Of a DNA stretch of 64,000 bases, positions 49,710-58,428 are shown piece by piece (the stretch's first letter is position 1; each line of letters begins with the position of its first letter). Source of the stretch: Candidatus Competibacter phosphatis. GTDB taxonomy: Bacteria; Pseudomonadota; Gammaproteobacteria; Competibacterales; Competibacteraceae. Location of the stretch: positions 1-64,000 of the forward strand of contig NZ_SPMZ01000004.1 of the NCBI RefSeq assembly GCF_012939995.1. Reading direction: 5' to 3'. Below the pieces are notes generated by a model. The model was given only the letters and a program-made list of their open reading frames with translations. It had not been told where the DNA came from and ran no database searches. Position numbers and translations under genes: made by a program.

Positions 49710-50458
49710 GCGAACTCCAGAAACGCCAGATCCAACTGGAGGTGCTCCGCTACAACCCGGAGACCGATACCGCGCCCCGGTATCAGACCTATTCCGTGCC
49801 CTGCCTCAACGAATGGGTGGTGTTGGATGCGCTGAACTACGTCAAGGATCACCTCGATCCGACGCTGAGCTATCGCTGGTCCTGCCACATGGCGGTCTGC
49901 GGCAGTTGCGGCATGATGGTCAATGGCGAGCCGAAACTGGCTTGCAAGGCCTTCATCCACGAGTATGGCGATCAGATCAAGGTCGAACCGATGGCGAATT
50001 TCCCCATCGAGCGCGATCTGGTCACGACGGTCGAGGACTTCATCACCAAGCTGGCCAGCGTCAAGCCCTACCTGATTCCCAAGTCGGATCAGCCCGTCAG
50101 CGCTGGCGAATTCAAGCAGACGCCGGCGGAATTGAAGAAGTTCAAGCAGTACACGCTGTGCATCAACTGCATGTTGTGCTACGCCGCGTGTCCGCAATAC
50201 GGCCTGGTGCCGGAATTCCTCGGCCCGGCGGCGATCTCCATGGCGCACCGCTACAACCAGGATTCCCGCGATGGTGGCCGGGACCAGCGTCAGGAGGTAA
50301 TCGCCACCGACGAAGGCGTGTGGGAATGCTCGTTCGTCGGTGCCTGCTCCGAAGTCTGCCCCAAGCATGTCGACCCCGCCGGCGCCCTGCAGCAGGTCAA
50401 GGTGGCCAGCACCATCGACTGGTACAAAGAACACTTGATGCCCTGGGTGAAAAAATGA
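49706..50458 (+). CDS. frdB: fumarate reductase iron-sulfur subunit
   Basis: FrdB wires electrons from quinol to the flavin through three Fe-S clusters. The 250 residues contain [15 protein letters not shown]...KLAC for the [2Fe-2S] centre, then [12 protein letters not shown] and [13 protein letters not shown] for the [4Fe-4S] and [3Fe-4S] centres. Its start overlaps the frdA stop and its stop overlaps the frdC start (both ATGA), so all subunits are translationally coupled. Length and Cys spacing are normal for FrdB/SdhB. Confidence 0.95.
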   Translation: MSELQKRQIQLEVLRYNPETDTAPRYQTYSVPCLNEWVVLDALNYVKDHLDPTLSYRWSCHMAVCGSCGMMVNGEPKLACKAFIHEYGDQIKVEPMANFPIERDLVTTVEDFITKLASVKPYLIPKSDQPVSAGEFKQTPAELKKFKQYTLCINCMLCYAACPQYGLVPEFLGPAAISMAHRYNQDSRDGGRDQRQEVIATDEGVWECSFVGACSEVCPKHVDPAGALQQVKVASTIDWYKEHLMPWVKK

Positions 50459-50841
50459 GCAGCAAACCTTATGTCCGAGAGATGTCCAAAACGACCTGGT
50501 TTCTGAGCCAGCCACGCTACAAGCGCTACATGGCCCGCGAAGTCACCTGCATTTTCATCTTTGCCTACACGTTCCTACTGATCGTGGCGTTGGCACGGCT
50601 GGCGCAAGGGCCGGATGCTTTTCAGGAATTCCTGGACGCGCTGCGCAGTCCACTGGGCGTGTTGTTCAACGTGGCGGTCCTGATCGCGACGGTGTATCAC
50701 AGCATGTCGTGGTTCAACGTCACGCCTCAGGCCATGCCCATTCAGATGGGTGAAGAGTTCGTACCGGGCAAGATCATCGTCAGCGCCCATTACGGTGCCT
50801 GGGCGGTGGTCTCGCTGATCGTCCTGTTCCTGGGAGTGTAA
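50455..50841 (+). CDS. frdC: fumarate reductase membrane anchor FrdC
   Basis: A 128-residue protein with three transmembrane helices, closely following E. coli FrdC: KPYVREMSKTTWFL at the start, RYKRYMAREVTCIFIFAYTF, ALARLAQGPDAFQEFLDALR and the HSMSWFNVTPQAMPI loop near the quinone site. It is the smaller, haem-free anchor type. The start is fixed by the ATGA overlap with frdB. FrdD follows after two bases. Confidence 0.92.
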   Translation: MSSKPYVREMSKTTWFLSQPRYKRYMAREVTCIFIFAYTFLLIVALARLAQGPDAFQEFLDALRSPLGVLFNVAVLIATVYHSMSWFNVTPQAMPIQMGEEFVPGKIIVSAHYGAWAVVSLIVLFLGV

Positions 50842-50843
50842 TC

Positions 50844-51185
50844 ATGGCCAAATCCAACAAACCGATCTTCTGGGGACTGTTCGCCGCGGGCGGCACGGTC
50901 ACGGCGTTCGTGACCCCGGTGCTGGTGCTGATCACACTGTTCGCCGCCATGCGTTTCTCGCCGGCGCTGTTCACCTATGAGTACCTGCATGCCTTTGCGG
51001 CGAATTGGCTGGGCAAGCTGGTCATCTTCGGCATCATCCTGCTGTCGTTGTGGCACGCCGCCCACCGGTTACGGGTCACCGTTCACGACTTCGGCGTCCG
51101 CGCCGACACGCTGGTCGCCTATGTCGTCTATGGGCTGGCGGGTCTGGGCACGCTGCTGACGATCATTTATCTGCTGCGCATCTGA
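50844..51185 (+). CDS. frdD: fumarate reductase membrane anchor FrdD
   Basis: A 113-residue, three-helix protein starting MAKSNKPIFWGLFAAGGTVT, as FrdD does (KRSDEPVFWGLFGAGGM in E. coli). The WHAAHRLRVTVHDFGV segment corresponds to the conserved HxxHR region of FrdD. With FrdC it forms the diheme-free quinone-binding anchor. It completes the frdABCD operon. Confidence 0.92.
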   Translation: MAKSNKPIFWGLFAAGGTVTAFVTPVLVLITLFAAMRFSPALFTYEYLHAFAANWLGKLVIFGIILLSLWHAAHRLRVTVHDFGVRADTLVAYVVYGLAGLGTLLTIIYLLRI

Positions 51186-51490
51186 CGGGCCAAGGAATCC
51201 CGCCAGCCCCGATTTCGCGAGCCCGCCCAGGTTCGCGGAAGCGGGGCGCGAATATAGCCGCTTCGCCATCACTGTGGCGCCGCTTCCCGCTATCGCGGAA
51301 AGCGGCGTCTTGTCTGTTGGGGCGGACGGAATCTGGCTAAAGCGACCACAATCCCCGTAAACTCTTGCCCTTTTAATCGAGGCGTACCGTGCGAAACTGT
51401 TCCGGGATAACCACCGTCGACGTGGTGTCCACGCTGGCCAAACCCGGCGCGGGCGCGCGTGCACCCCACAATCATTGAGGAAAACTCCCC
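51186..51490. other. intergenic region between frdD and rquA
   Basis: 305 bases without a gene. GC-rich repeats of the type GCGGAAGCGG / CCGCTT could fold, but no clear terminator, promoter pair or operator is visible. GAGGAAAA at 51477-51484 is the rquA ribosome binding site. Whether rquA is co-transcribed with frd cannot be told. Confidence 0.4.
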
Positions 51491-52306
51491 ATGAGTTCCC
51501 AACCTGCCACGGCCGCGCTGGTTCGGCTGCGATCATCGGATAAAGACATGGTCTTGGAGCCAGTAAGCACCGATGTCGAAAACGCGGCCCATCGCCAGGA
51601 GCCCGATCAGGAGATTTCCGCCCCGGCGCAGGTTCCGTTGCCGGCTTATCTGCAACAGGTCTACTGGTGGGCGTACCTTCACCCCGCCGCGGTACGGGTA
51701 TTCGAACGGCAGTGGCTGGTCAATTTGATCCTGTGGGGTAACTTCGCCCAACTGCGCGACGTCGCCCTGGACGAAATGGGCGCCACCATCGACGGCAACA
51801 TCCTGCAGGTCGCCTGCGTTTACGGCGATTTCACCGAACGGCTGGCCCAACGGCTGAAGCCGACCGCGCGGCTGGATGTAGTGGACGTGGCGCCCGTCCA
51901 GTTGGAAAATCTAAAGGCCAAGCTGGACGGCGGCGCTTCACGTATCGCCCTACACCACCAGGACTCTAGCAACCTGCATTTCGCCGATGCCAGCTACGAT
52001 TGCGTGGTGCTGTTCTTCCTGCTGCACGAACAACCGGAAGAGGTCCGCGCGCAAACCGTCGCGCAAGCCTTGCGCGTGGTCAAACCAGGCGGCAAGGTAA
52101 TCTTCGTCGACTACCATCGCCCGCAGCTGAGCAACCCGTTCCGCTACGTCATGGTGCCTATTCTCACCACGCTGGAACCTTTCGCCATGGACCTGTGGCG
52201 TAAGGAAATCGCCGAATGGATACCGGAAGAACGGGCGCGGACCGCAACCGTCAAGAAGGAGACTTTTTTCGGCGGCTTGTATCAGAAGGTGGTCGTCACG
52301 CTCTAG
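51491..52306 (+). CDS. rquA: rhodoquinone biosynthesis methyltransferase-like protein RquA
   Basis: RquA replaces a methoxy group of ubiquinone by an amino group, giving rhodoquinone, the low-potential quinone needed for fumarate reduction. The 271 residues form a class I methyltransferase-like fold with RquA hallmarks: PLPAYLQQVYWWAYLHPAAV near residue 50, VFERQWLVNLILWGNF, the atypical motif I LQVACVYGDFTERL (no GxGxG), VVLFFLLHEQPEEVR, LRVVKPGGKVIFVDYHRP and the C-terminal FGGLYQK. The first 45 residues are low-complexity and variable. Placement directly after frdABCD strongly supports the assignment. It overlaps the convergent COQ10-like gene by 11 bases. Confidence 0.9.
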   Translation: MSSQPATAALVRLRSSDKDMVLEPVSTDVENAAHRQEPDQEISAPAQVPLPAYLQQVYWWAYLHPAAVRVFERQWLVNLILWGNFAQLRDVALDEMGATIDGNILQVACVYGDFTERLAQRLKPTARLDVVDVAPVQLENLKAKLDGGASRIALHHQDSSNLHFADASYDCVVLFFLLHEQPEEVRAQTVAQALRVVKPGGKVIFVDYHRPQLSNPFRYVMVPILTTLEPFAMDLWRKEIAEWIPEERARTATVKKETFFGGLYQKVVVTL

Positions 52307-52766
52307 GGCGCTGGACCGACAGGGCTTGTCCGGCCTCCAGCCGGCGTGCCCGCGCCGCGAAGGCGTTGACGGTGGTCAACGCCATCTGCGTCACCAATAC
52401 ATCGCCCAGGGGTTTGAACCAGAGCGAGCGGACCTCGCAGTCAAGCGAAAAATCGATGCGGCACCCCCCCTCGGTCGCGGGCGCCAACGACCAGCGGATC
52501 TCGAAACGACGGAAGTTGCGGTCGGCCGAAGTGACGGCGATGGCATGAGGGGGTTCCAGTTCGGTGCGGGTACGAAAACGATACGCCAGCAAACCCAGCA
52601 TCAACACCTGTTCCGTCTCATAGCCGCTAGCGTGGCGGCTGACGATCCTCGCCTCCCGCATCAACGGCAGAAATTCCGGATAGCGCTCCACATCGGCGAC
52701 GAGGTCGAACATCCGCTCGGTGGAAACGGCAACCACCCGACTTTCGCGATGCGCTGTCTTGAACAT
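52296..52766 (-). CDS. COQ10/START-domain (RatA-like) protein
   Basis: A 156-residue SRPBCC/START protein: VVAVSTERMFDLVADVERYPEFLPLMREARIVSR is the N-terminal signature (quoted in part), followed by LMLGLLAYRFRTRTELEPP and a C-terminal helix (LTTVNAFAARARRLE). In eukaryotes COQ10 binds ubiquinone; in E. coli the homologue RatA was reported to affect ribosomes. Its tail-to-tail overlap with rquA suggests, but does not prove, a link with quinone handling. The ATG at 52766 gives the canonical start; the longer frame adds 16 unlikely residues. Confidence 0.85.
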   Translation of the reverse strand: MFKTAHRESRVVAVSTERMFDLVADVERYPEFLPLMREARIVSRHASGYETEQVLMLGLLAYRFRTRTELEPPHAIAVTSADRNFRRFEIRWSLAPATEGGCRIDFSLDCEVRSLWFKPLGDVLVTQMALTTVNAFAARARRLEAGQALSVQRPRA

Positions 52767-52913
52767 GTCGCCTCTCTCCTCACGTTCCGTCGCCGTTATT
52801 TGCCCAAGGATCACCAGCGGCGCACGTCATGGAAATAGTAGTCGATTCCACCGCTTCGCATGTGGGATTCGCGATGATCCGCGACTCGATCGCGAAATCC
52901 CGGCAAAGGGCGC

Positions 52914-52942
52914 AAAAAAACCCGGTTTACCCGGGTTTTTTT
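52914..52942. terminator. bidirectional rho-independent terminator
   Basis: AAACCCGG (52918-52925) / CCGGGTTT (52931-52938) is flanked by an A-run on the left and a T-run on the right, so it can terminate in both directions. It lies between the COQ10-like gene and the small membrane ORF. Confidence 0.75.
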
Positions 52943-52959
52943 GGCGAAATCGCCTTGGA

Positions 52960-53163
52960 TCAAATACTTGTCAATAGATGTGTTCTGGAAAACAAGCTGT
53001 CTTCAATATGCCGCCACGCTTTCGGAAAGAGCACCGAAACCGCCGCGCCGGCGGGGAGCAGGAATAGCGCCGCGCCAACCAGTGCGACGATCCAGAAACC
53101 CAGCGCGGGAGACAAGGCCAAAACCACGATTGCTAGAACTGCTATTTTGATGATGTTTCTCAT
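52960..53163 (-). CDS. small hypothetical membrane protein
   Basis: A 67-residue frame, MRNIIKIAVLAIVVLALSPA onward, with two hydrophobic helices (residues 5-22 and 24-45) and a short polar tail (PKAWRHIEDSLFSRTHLL). It ends just before a good minus-strand terminator at 52914-52942, which supports a real transcript. No ribosome binding site is evident and no family is recognised. Confidence 0.45.
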   Translation of the reverse strand: MRNIIKIAVLAIVVLALSPALGFWIVALVGAALFLLPAGAAVSVLFPKAWRHIEDSLFSRTHLLTSI

Positions 53164-53518
53164 GATATTACGCAGTGGAAACCCAATCTCTCAGGACAGA
53201 GACCACCGGCGTCCTCCATCTGTTTAGATGTCAGAAGCTCAGTTGCGGGCGGCTTCGTATTCTGACAGTGCGCTTGCCGTCCGGGATCAAAATGATCGAG
53301 CAAAGGCTGACCCAACCTTCCGGCGCGCCGCCCAGCGTGTGGAGACTCGTGCTTCGGTATCCTGTAAACGAGTCATGATAGAAACTGCCTGTGGCGGAAC
53401 ACCTCTCTTTCCTGCTGACAAGAGGCCCAGCTTTCCTTCTAAGTGCATCCGAATTGCAGATATCCTAACAAATCGAATGTTGCACTGCAATAAATTTTGC
53501 GTTTTATCACATGGCCGT
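53164..53518. other. intergenic region, no gene seen
   Basis: 355 bases of lower GC content between the small membrane ORF and the end of the hydrogenase operon. Frames on both strands lack start signals and family features. No terminator for the hydrogenase operon is obvious. Confidence 0.4.
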
Positions 53519-54724
53519 TCAGGATTCATCGACGACCAACTCGAAACCAACGCAAGGGTCGAGTGCCGTCGCCAACAGAGCAACGGCGCGGCGGATCGGC
53601 GGATCGGCGGCTTCAGCGACCCGCGCGCCCAATAGACCGCGGGTCAACGGTCCTTCCGGGTGAAAATTCCATTCGGTCGGCGCGAGAATCTTGTAATCGC
53701 TCACCCGTCCCGCCACCACCGCCACCCGATGGCACAAACAACCACGCGCGCTTTCCACCAAATCTAGGCCGGTACCGGTGCCGTTCTGCTCCATCGATGC
53801 TCCAGGATGCGCCTCCAGCAGCGCAAACTGTGCGTGGAGTTCGGCCAGCAGCCCATCCATCTCCACCCATCGCGCTGCCCAACGAGTGAGTAGACCATTG
53901 CCATGGTCGGCGCGCAGATCGGCAATCAGTGGATGCCGCCACCACCGGGCCAAGGCGCCGGTTTCATGGACCGCGCCATCCAGATCGGGGCGGGCGCAAA
54001 ACGCATAACCGTCGGCTGCCGCCATCCGCCGCTCCAGCACGGCGAGATTGAACGCCGGCAGTGGCTCCACCGATCCGCCTCCGAAATCCGCCAAGCCTTG
54101 CTCGCACAGACAACGCAGCGTCAATGCCGCCGGTGTGGAGGCGTGGCGCAACCAGCACTCGAAATTTCGACGATCGGTCAATGGCCAGTCATTGCGGGTC
54201 GCGTCGCCGCAAACCACTTGGTGGATTTCATGCTGGAGTTGATCGAGCATCGCGGCAAGATCCGCCCGAGCCGGTGCCAGCCGCGCGCCACCGATGTGAT
54301 TCCAGACCAAGTCGGGGAATAGCTTGCGCGGCAGGACAGACAAGAGTTGCCGCAATCGTTTCAGGGTGTCGAGCGCGGGACTCACGCCGACGCAACGCGG
54401 CCAATCCAGCAACAGACGCCAAGCGGTTTGTTCGAGGGATTCGGCGGCCACCAGAAAACGGCGGGCGGCCAGTTGCGGAGATGCGGGGACAACACCGAGA
54501 GCAGCTTCGACGGCGGCAAGACCAGCAATGGTCTGCGCGATGCGGCACACCCCGAACAATCGCGGCAGCAACGCCATGGCGGCGCCGACATCGCGTCCCA
54601 CCAGCGCGGCGCACAGCTTCACCGGCCGGCTCGAATACACATCGACCGCCGTGATTACACCACCTTGCACCACGACCTGGATGTTCAGGCCACCTTCGAC
54701 TCCGCTAGCCACGCCGTCCGTCAT
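53519..54724 (-). CDS. hupK: HupK-like hydrogenase assembly protein (degenerate large-subunit homologue)
   Basis: HupK/HoxV proteins resemble the [NiFe]-hydrogenase large subunit but lack its full metal-binding set and are thought to act as scaffolds for Fe(CN)2CO assembly. The 401 residues keep only traces of the two Cys motifs: LFGVCRIAQTIAG (one Cys where the catalytic subunit has CxxC) and ALDPCVGFELVV at the C-terminus (one Cys of DPCxxC, no cleavable tail). It is the last gene of the hyb operon, 66 bases after hypC. Standard E. coli hyb operons do not contain it. Confidence 0.8.
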   Translation of the reverse strand: MTDGVASGVEGGLNIQVVVQGGVITAVDVYSSRPVKLCAALVGRDVGAAMALLPRLFGVCRIAQTIAGLAAVEAALGVVPASPQLAARRFLVAAESLEQTAWRLLLDWPRCVGVSPALDTLKRLRQLLSVLPRKLFPDLVWNHIGGARLAPARADLAAMLDQLQHEIHQVVCGDATRNDWPLTDRRNFECWLRHASTPAALTLRCLCEQGLADFGGGSVEPLPAFNLAVLERRMAAADGYAFCARPDLDGAVHETGALARWWRHPLIADLRADHGNGLLTRWAARWVEMDGLLAELHAQFALLEAHPGASMEQNGTGTGLDLVESARGCLCHRVAVVAGRVSDYKILAPTEWNFHPEGPLTRGLLGARVAEAADPPIRRAVALLATALDPCVGFELVVDES

Positions 54725-54790
54725 GTCAGGACTGACAATTTCGTCGCGGAACGATGAGAAGATCGGGCAACATGCCGGCCGACTTCGCCG

Positions 54791-55030
54791 TCATGCCGCC
54801 TTGTCGCTGGTCGCGCCGACGAACTCGTCGAACAAGCGGTAAATCTCGGCCGCCTGTTCGGGCTCGATCTTTTCCACGGCGAAAGCGCGCGCTTGCAGGA
54901 TCAGAAAATCGCCAACCGCGACCTCGTCCTGAAGTAGCAGCAGGTTCACTTCCAGCCGCTCACCGTAACGCTCCACCACCGCGCTGGCGTCGCGGACTTC
55001 GATCACTTGGGCGGGAATAGCGATGCACAT
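54791..55030 (-). CDS. hypC: hydrogenase chaperone HypC/HybG
   Basis: HypC-family chaperones bring the Fe(CN)2CO group from HypD to the large-subunit precursor. The 79 residues begin MCIAIPAQVIEV, with the essential Cys2, and continue with a small OB-fold (VNLLLLQDEVAVGDFLILQA) and a helical tail (EIYRLFDEFVGAT). The ATG at 55030 is chosen over a longer in-frame start because Cys2 must follow the initiator Met. It lies four bases after hybD. HybG, the Hyd-2-specific form, is an equally good name. Confidence 0.92.
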   Translation of the reverse strand: MCIAIPAQVIEVRDASAVVERYGERLEVNLLLLQDEVAVGDFLILQARAFAVEKIEPEQAAEIYRLFDEFVGATSDKAA

Positions 55031-55034
55031 GAAG

Positions 55035-55535
55035 CTAGATCGCCGCAACCGGCGCGGCACGACGCGGCGTCAGGGGAAAACCAAGCCTATGCAGCGTGTC
55101 CACCAGACACGCCACCGCGTGTTCCACCACGGCCGCCACTTCGGGCGACAGCTCGATTCCCAATTCCAGATCGACCGGCACCACCCCGACCAGAGTGAAT
55201 GTGGTCGGCGCTTCTTCCATCAGGATCAAGGTCGCTAGCACCTCCGCTAAACCCAACTGATGCGGAGAGAAGCGCGCTTGAAACAAAGCCGGCACTTCAG
55301 CATCGGCCAATTTTACCACCGACCCGGGCGGCGCACCGGTTTGCACCGCATCGCACACCAGCAGATGATCGCAACCGGCCAGGGTGTCCAGTAGTTCCAT
55401 GCCAGTGGTGCCGCCGTCGACCACCTCGACCACCGCCGGTAGGACGTAGCGCGCAGCCAGCGCCTCGACCACCCGGACGCCGACCCCCTCGTCGCGCAGC
55501 AGGATGTTGCCGAGACCCAAGACCACGATTCTCAT
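55035..55535 (-). CDS. hybD: hydrogenase maturation endopeptidase
   Basis: HybD-type proteases cut the C-terminal tail from the large subunit after nickel insertion. The 166 residues show MRIVVLGLGNILLRDEGVG (first metal-binding Glu), VEVVDGGTTGMELLDTLAG (Asp) and the later FSPHQLGLAEVL segment with the His ligand. The ATG at 55535 overlaps the hybC stop by one base (TGATG), so it is coupled to its substrate. Its target is predicted to be the tail after His553 of HybC. Confidence 0.93.
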   Translation of the reverse strand: MRIVVLGLGNILLRDEGVGVRVVEALAARYVLPAVVEVVDGGTTGMELLDTLAGCDHLLVCDAVQTGAPPGSVVKLADAEVPALFQARFSPHQLGLAEVLATLILMEEAPTTFTLVGVVPVDLELGIELSPEVAAVVEHAVACLVDTLHRLGFPLTPRRAAPVAAI

Positions 55536-57241
55536 CAGAACGCTTTCACCTGGACGGTGGAACGCCGACGAGTGTCGGTCAGGTGGATCGCGCAAGCCAA
55601 GCAGGGATCGAAGGAATGCACCGTGCGCAACACTTCCAAAGGCAGTTCGGGATCGGCGACCGGATTATCGACCAGCGATGCCTCATACGGCCCCAGCGCA
55701 TCGGCGTCGTCGCGTGGGCCGGCGTTCCAGGTGCTGGGCACCACTGCCTGATAGTTCTTGATCTTGCCGTTCTCGATCACCGTCCAGTGCGACAAGACCC
55801 CGCGCGGCGCTTCGTGATAACCGAAACCGCGAATCTCGCCCTTGGGAAACACCGGCCGGTTGAAGGTGGTGAAATCCCCCTTGGCGATGTTGTTGATCAA
55901 CAGTTGCCACTGATTTTGTAGCGATTCCAGCAACACCGCGCAACGTACCGCTCGGGCGGCGATCCGGCCGATGGTCGAGTGCAGCGCCTCGACCGGGATC
56001 GGCGAGCCGGCCACCGCGCCGGCAATGTCGAGCAAGCGTTTGAGATGGCGTTGGGTCGGCTCATGGCCGGCGGCAACCATGGCCAACACGTTCGCCAGCG
56101 GCCCCACCTGGACTCGCTGGTCGTAAAAAGTGGGCGCCTTGACCCAGGAATACTTGCCATCGTCCTGGAAGGCGGTGTGATGCGGGTGGGTCTGACCCTC
56201 GTAGGGATGGCGTGCCGCGTCGTTGCCTTTGTACTGATACCAAGCGTGCTTGACGCTCTCCTTGACCCCGTCACGAAAGTAGGCGTCCCGATAGCTGGCG
56301 ATCGGCTTGAATTGGGATAGATCGCCCTTGGGTACATAACCGCCGGGTAGTTCGAACTGCGTGCCCTTGGTATCCAGCGGCAGGTCGGGTACCGACAGAT
56401 AGTCGGTAACACCGGCGCCGTGGCGGGTCCAGTCGGCGTACAGCGCGCCCACCGCCGCTACATCGGGAATCATCGCTTGATTGACGAATTCGCCGAGCTT
56501 GTCGATCTCCGCCTTGATGGCGAACAGCCGTTCCAGAGTCAGCGTGGATTGGCTGTCCGGGTTGATCGGGTTGGCCACTCCACCAACGGCCAGGTTCTGG
56601 ATGTGAGGGGTCTTCGAACCCAAAATGGCGACAATGCGGTTGGCGATACGCTGATACTCCAGCGCCTGCAAATAATGGGTCGCCGCCAACAGGTTCACCT
56701 CTGGCGGCAGCTTCATCGCCGGATGACCCCAATAACCGCTAGCGAACACTCCCAACTGGCCGCTACCGACGAAGGCCTTGAGCTTCTCCTGGATCTGGCG
56801 AATCTCCGGCAAGCCGTTGCGGCGGTAGTCGGACAAACTGGCCCCCAGCTTGGCCGCGCCCTCGGGGCTGGCCGACAAGGCCGAGACGATATCGACCCAG
56901 TCGAGCGCCGCCAATTGATAAAAATGCACGATGTGATCGTGAATGCCATGCGCGGCGACGATCATGTTGCGGATGTACTGAGCGTTGAGCGGCACCTCCA
57001 GATCCAGGGCATTCTCGACCGCGCGCACCGACACGATGGCGTGAACCGTGGTACAAACGCCGCAGATGCGCTGAGTAAACAGCCAGGCGTCGCGCGGGTC
57101 GCGGCCCTGCAAGATGATCTCGATGCCACGCCACATCTGCCCAGACGACCAAGCGTTACTCACCTTGCCGTTGTTAACCTCGCAGTCGATCCGCAGATGA
57201 CCCTCGATGCGGGTGATGGGATCAATGGTTATTCTGGCCAC
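55535..57241 (-). CDS. hybC: [NiFe]-hydrogenase large subunit
   Basis: The catalytic subunit of a membrane-bound uptake hydrogenase. The 568 residues contain RICGVCTTVH (Cys60, Cys63, His67) and DPCLACAIH (Cys547, Cys550, His553), which bind the Ni-Fe site. A 15-residue C-terminal tail after His553 (LTDTRRRSTVQVKAF) is the expected HybD-cleaved peptide. The N-terminus ITIDPITRIEGHLRIDCEV is typical of group 1 enzymes. The gene order hybOABCD matches E. coli hydrogenase-2 (group 1c), which couples H2 oxidation to quinone reduction. Export occurs as a partner of the Tat-targeted small subunit. Confidence 0.95.
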   Translation of the reverse strand: MARITIDPITRIEGHLRIDCEVNNGKVSNAWSSGQMWRGIEIILQGRDPRDAWLFTQRICGVCTTVHAIVSVRAVENALDLEVPLNAQYIRNMIVAAHGIHDHIVHFYQLAALDWVDIVSALSASPEGAAKLGASLSDYRRNGLPEIRQIQEKLKAFVGSGQLGVFASGYWGHPAMKLPPEVNLLAATHYLQALEYQRIANRIVAILGSKTPHIQNLAVGGVANPINPDSQSTLTLERLFAIKAEIDKLGEFVNQAMIPDVAAVGALYADWTRHGAGVTDYLSVPDLPLDTKGTQFELPGGYVPKGDLSQFKPIASYRDAYFRDGVKESVKHAWYQYKGNDAARHPYEGQTHPHHTAFQDDGKYSWVKAPTFYDQRVQVGPLANVLAMVAAGHEPTQRHLKRLLDIAGAVAGSPIPVEALHSTIGRIAARAVRCAVLLESLQNQWQLLINNIAKGDFTTFNRPVFPKGEIRGFGYHEAPRGVLSHWTVIENGKIKNYQAVVPSTWNAGPRDDADALGPYEASLVDNPVADPELPLEVLRTVHSFDPCLACAIHLTDTRRRSTVQVKAF

Positions 57242-57257
57242 GGACAGTCTCCGATCG

Positions 57258-58428
57258 TCATGGTTGGGCCTGATGGGCGCCGTGCAGCACCGGCAGGGTC
57301 TTGATGAACAGCAAATAGAGCATGATTTCCAGACAGATGACGCCGATGGTGATCATCAGCTCCGGCGCCGAGGGGAAATAGGTCCAGCCATTGCCAGGCC
57401 GCACGGCCATCAGGTAGGCGTTAAGCCGATACAACGAACCGCCGGCGAGCAGGGAGACCGCTGCCAGAAACTGCCAGCGCTGGCGGGTCCGGCGATGCGA
57501 AACCAGTACGAAGAGAGGCACCAGGAACAGCGCGGTCTCGATCAGGAATAGATTGCCGTCCCAATCGCCGGCGAAGGCCAAACCCAGATAACCGCGATAG
57601 GCCAGATCGCCCCAGCGCAGCAGCAAGTAGCCCGCCAACAGGCCGGCGACGACCCGCGCCAGCCGCGCGAACAACCTCGCCTCGGACGGTGTCTTGAAGG
57701 CCCGATTGACCAGGGTGGCTTCCAGCATCACCACGCCGTAGCCCATGGCCAGTGCTGAAATCAAAAACAACAGCGGCAGCCAGATTGTGTACCACAGAGG
57801 AGAGAGCTTGGAGCCCATGATCAGCAATACCGAGCCCAGCGAGGACTGGTGCATGGTCGGCAGCAGCACCCCGATCGCAATCAGCACGTACATATACTTC
57901 TTCAGGAAAGCCTGGAGCTTGTCCAGGCCATACCGTTGCTTGAAGCTTCCCGGCATCCGCTCCAGAAACGCCGGCCAGAACTCCAGCCACAGCACCGTGA
58001 TGTAGGCCATGACGCACAGCCCCACTTCCAGAATCACCGAATTCGGCTGAGCGTACCAGGGCAGCAACAGATTGAAGGCGTTCCAGTAGCGGCCGAGGTC
58101 GATCATCACCGCCAGACCCGCCAACGTGTAGCCGAACACCCCACCGAGCAAGGCCGGCCGCATCAGCGGGTGATAAACGTTGCGGTTGAAGATGTAGACC
58201 AGCAGCGCCATGGCGAAGCCACCGCAGCCGAAAGCCGTGCCGATCACCACATCCAGCACCACCCAGGTCCCGATGGGATAACCGTTGCTCATATGCGAAA
58301 CATCGCCCATCCCGAACAAAAAAGCGCCGCAAAATGAAATACGCCGCGATCAGCAGGAAGAGACCGAGGATCAGAAACGGTTTGGTGACCACCTTGCCGC
58401 CAAGCGGCCGATGAACGACTGCCGTCAT
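57258..58428 (-). CDS. hybB: HybB-type (NrfD family) quinone-reactive membrane subunit, one frameshift
   Basis: HybB is the polytopic integral membrane subunit that passes electrons from HybA to the quinone pool. The N-terminal part, MTAVVHRPLGGKVVTKPFLI, is in one frame; the rest, FGMGDVSHMSNGYPIGTWVV onward, in another. Removing one A from the six-A run 58318-58323 joins them and gives 389 residues, almost the E. coli length. Nine to ten hydrophobic segments are present, with GRYWNAFNLLLPWYAQPNSV and LPTMHQSSLGSVLL as family signatures. The start overlaps the hybA stop (ATGA). The shift is most likely a sequencing error. Confidence 0.9.
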
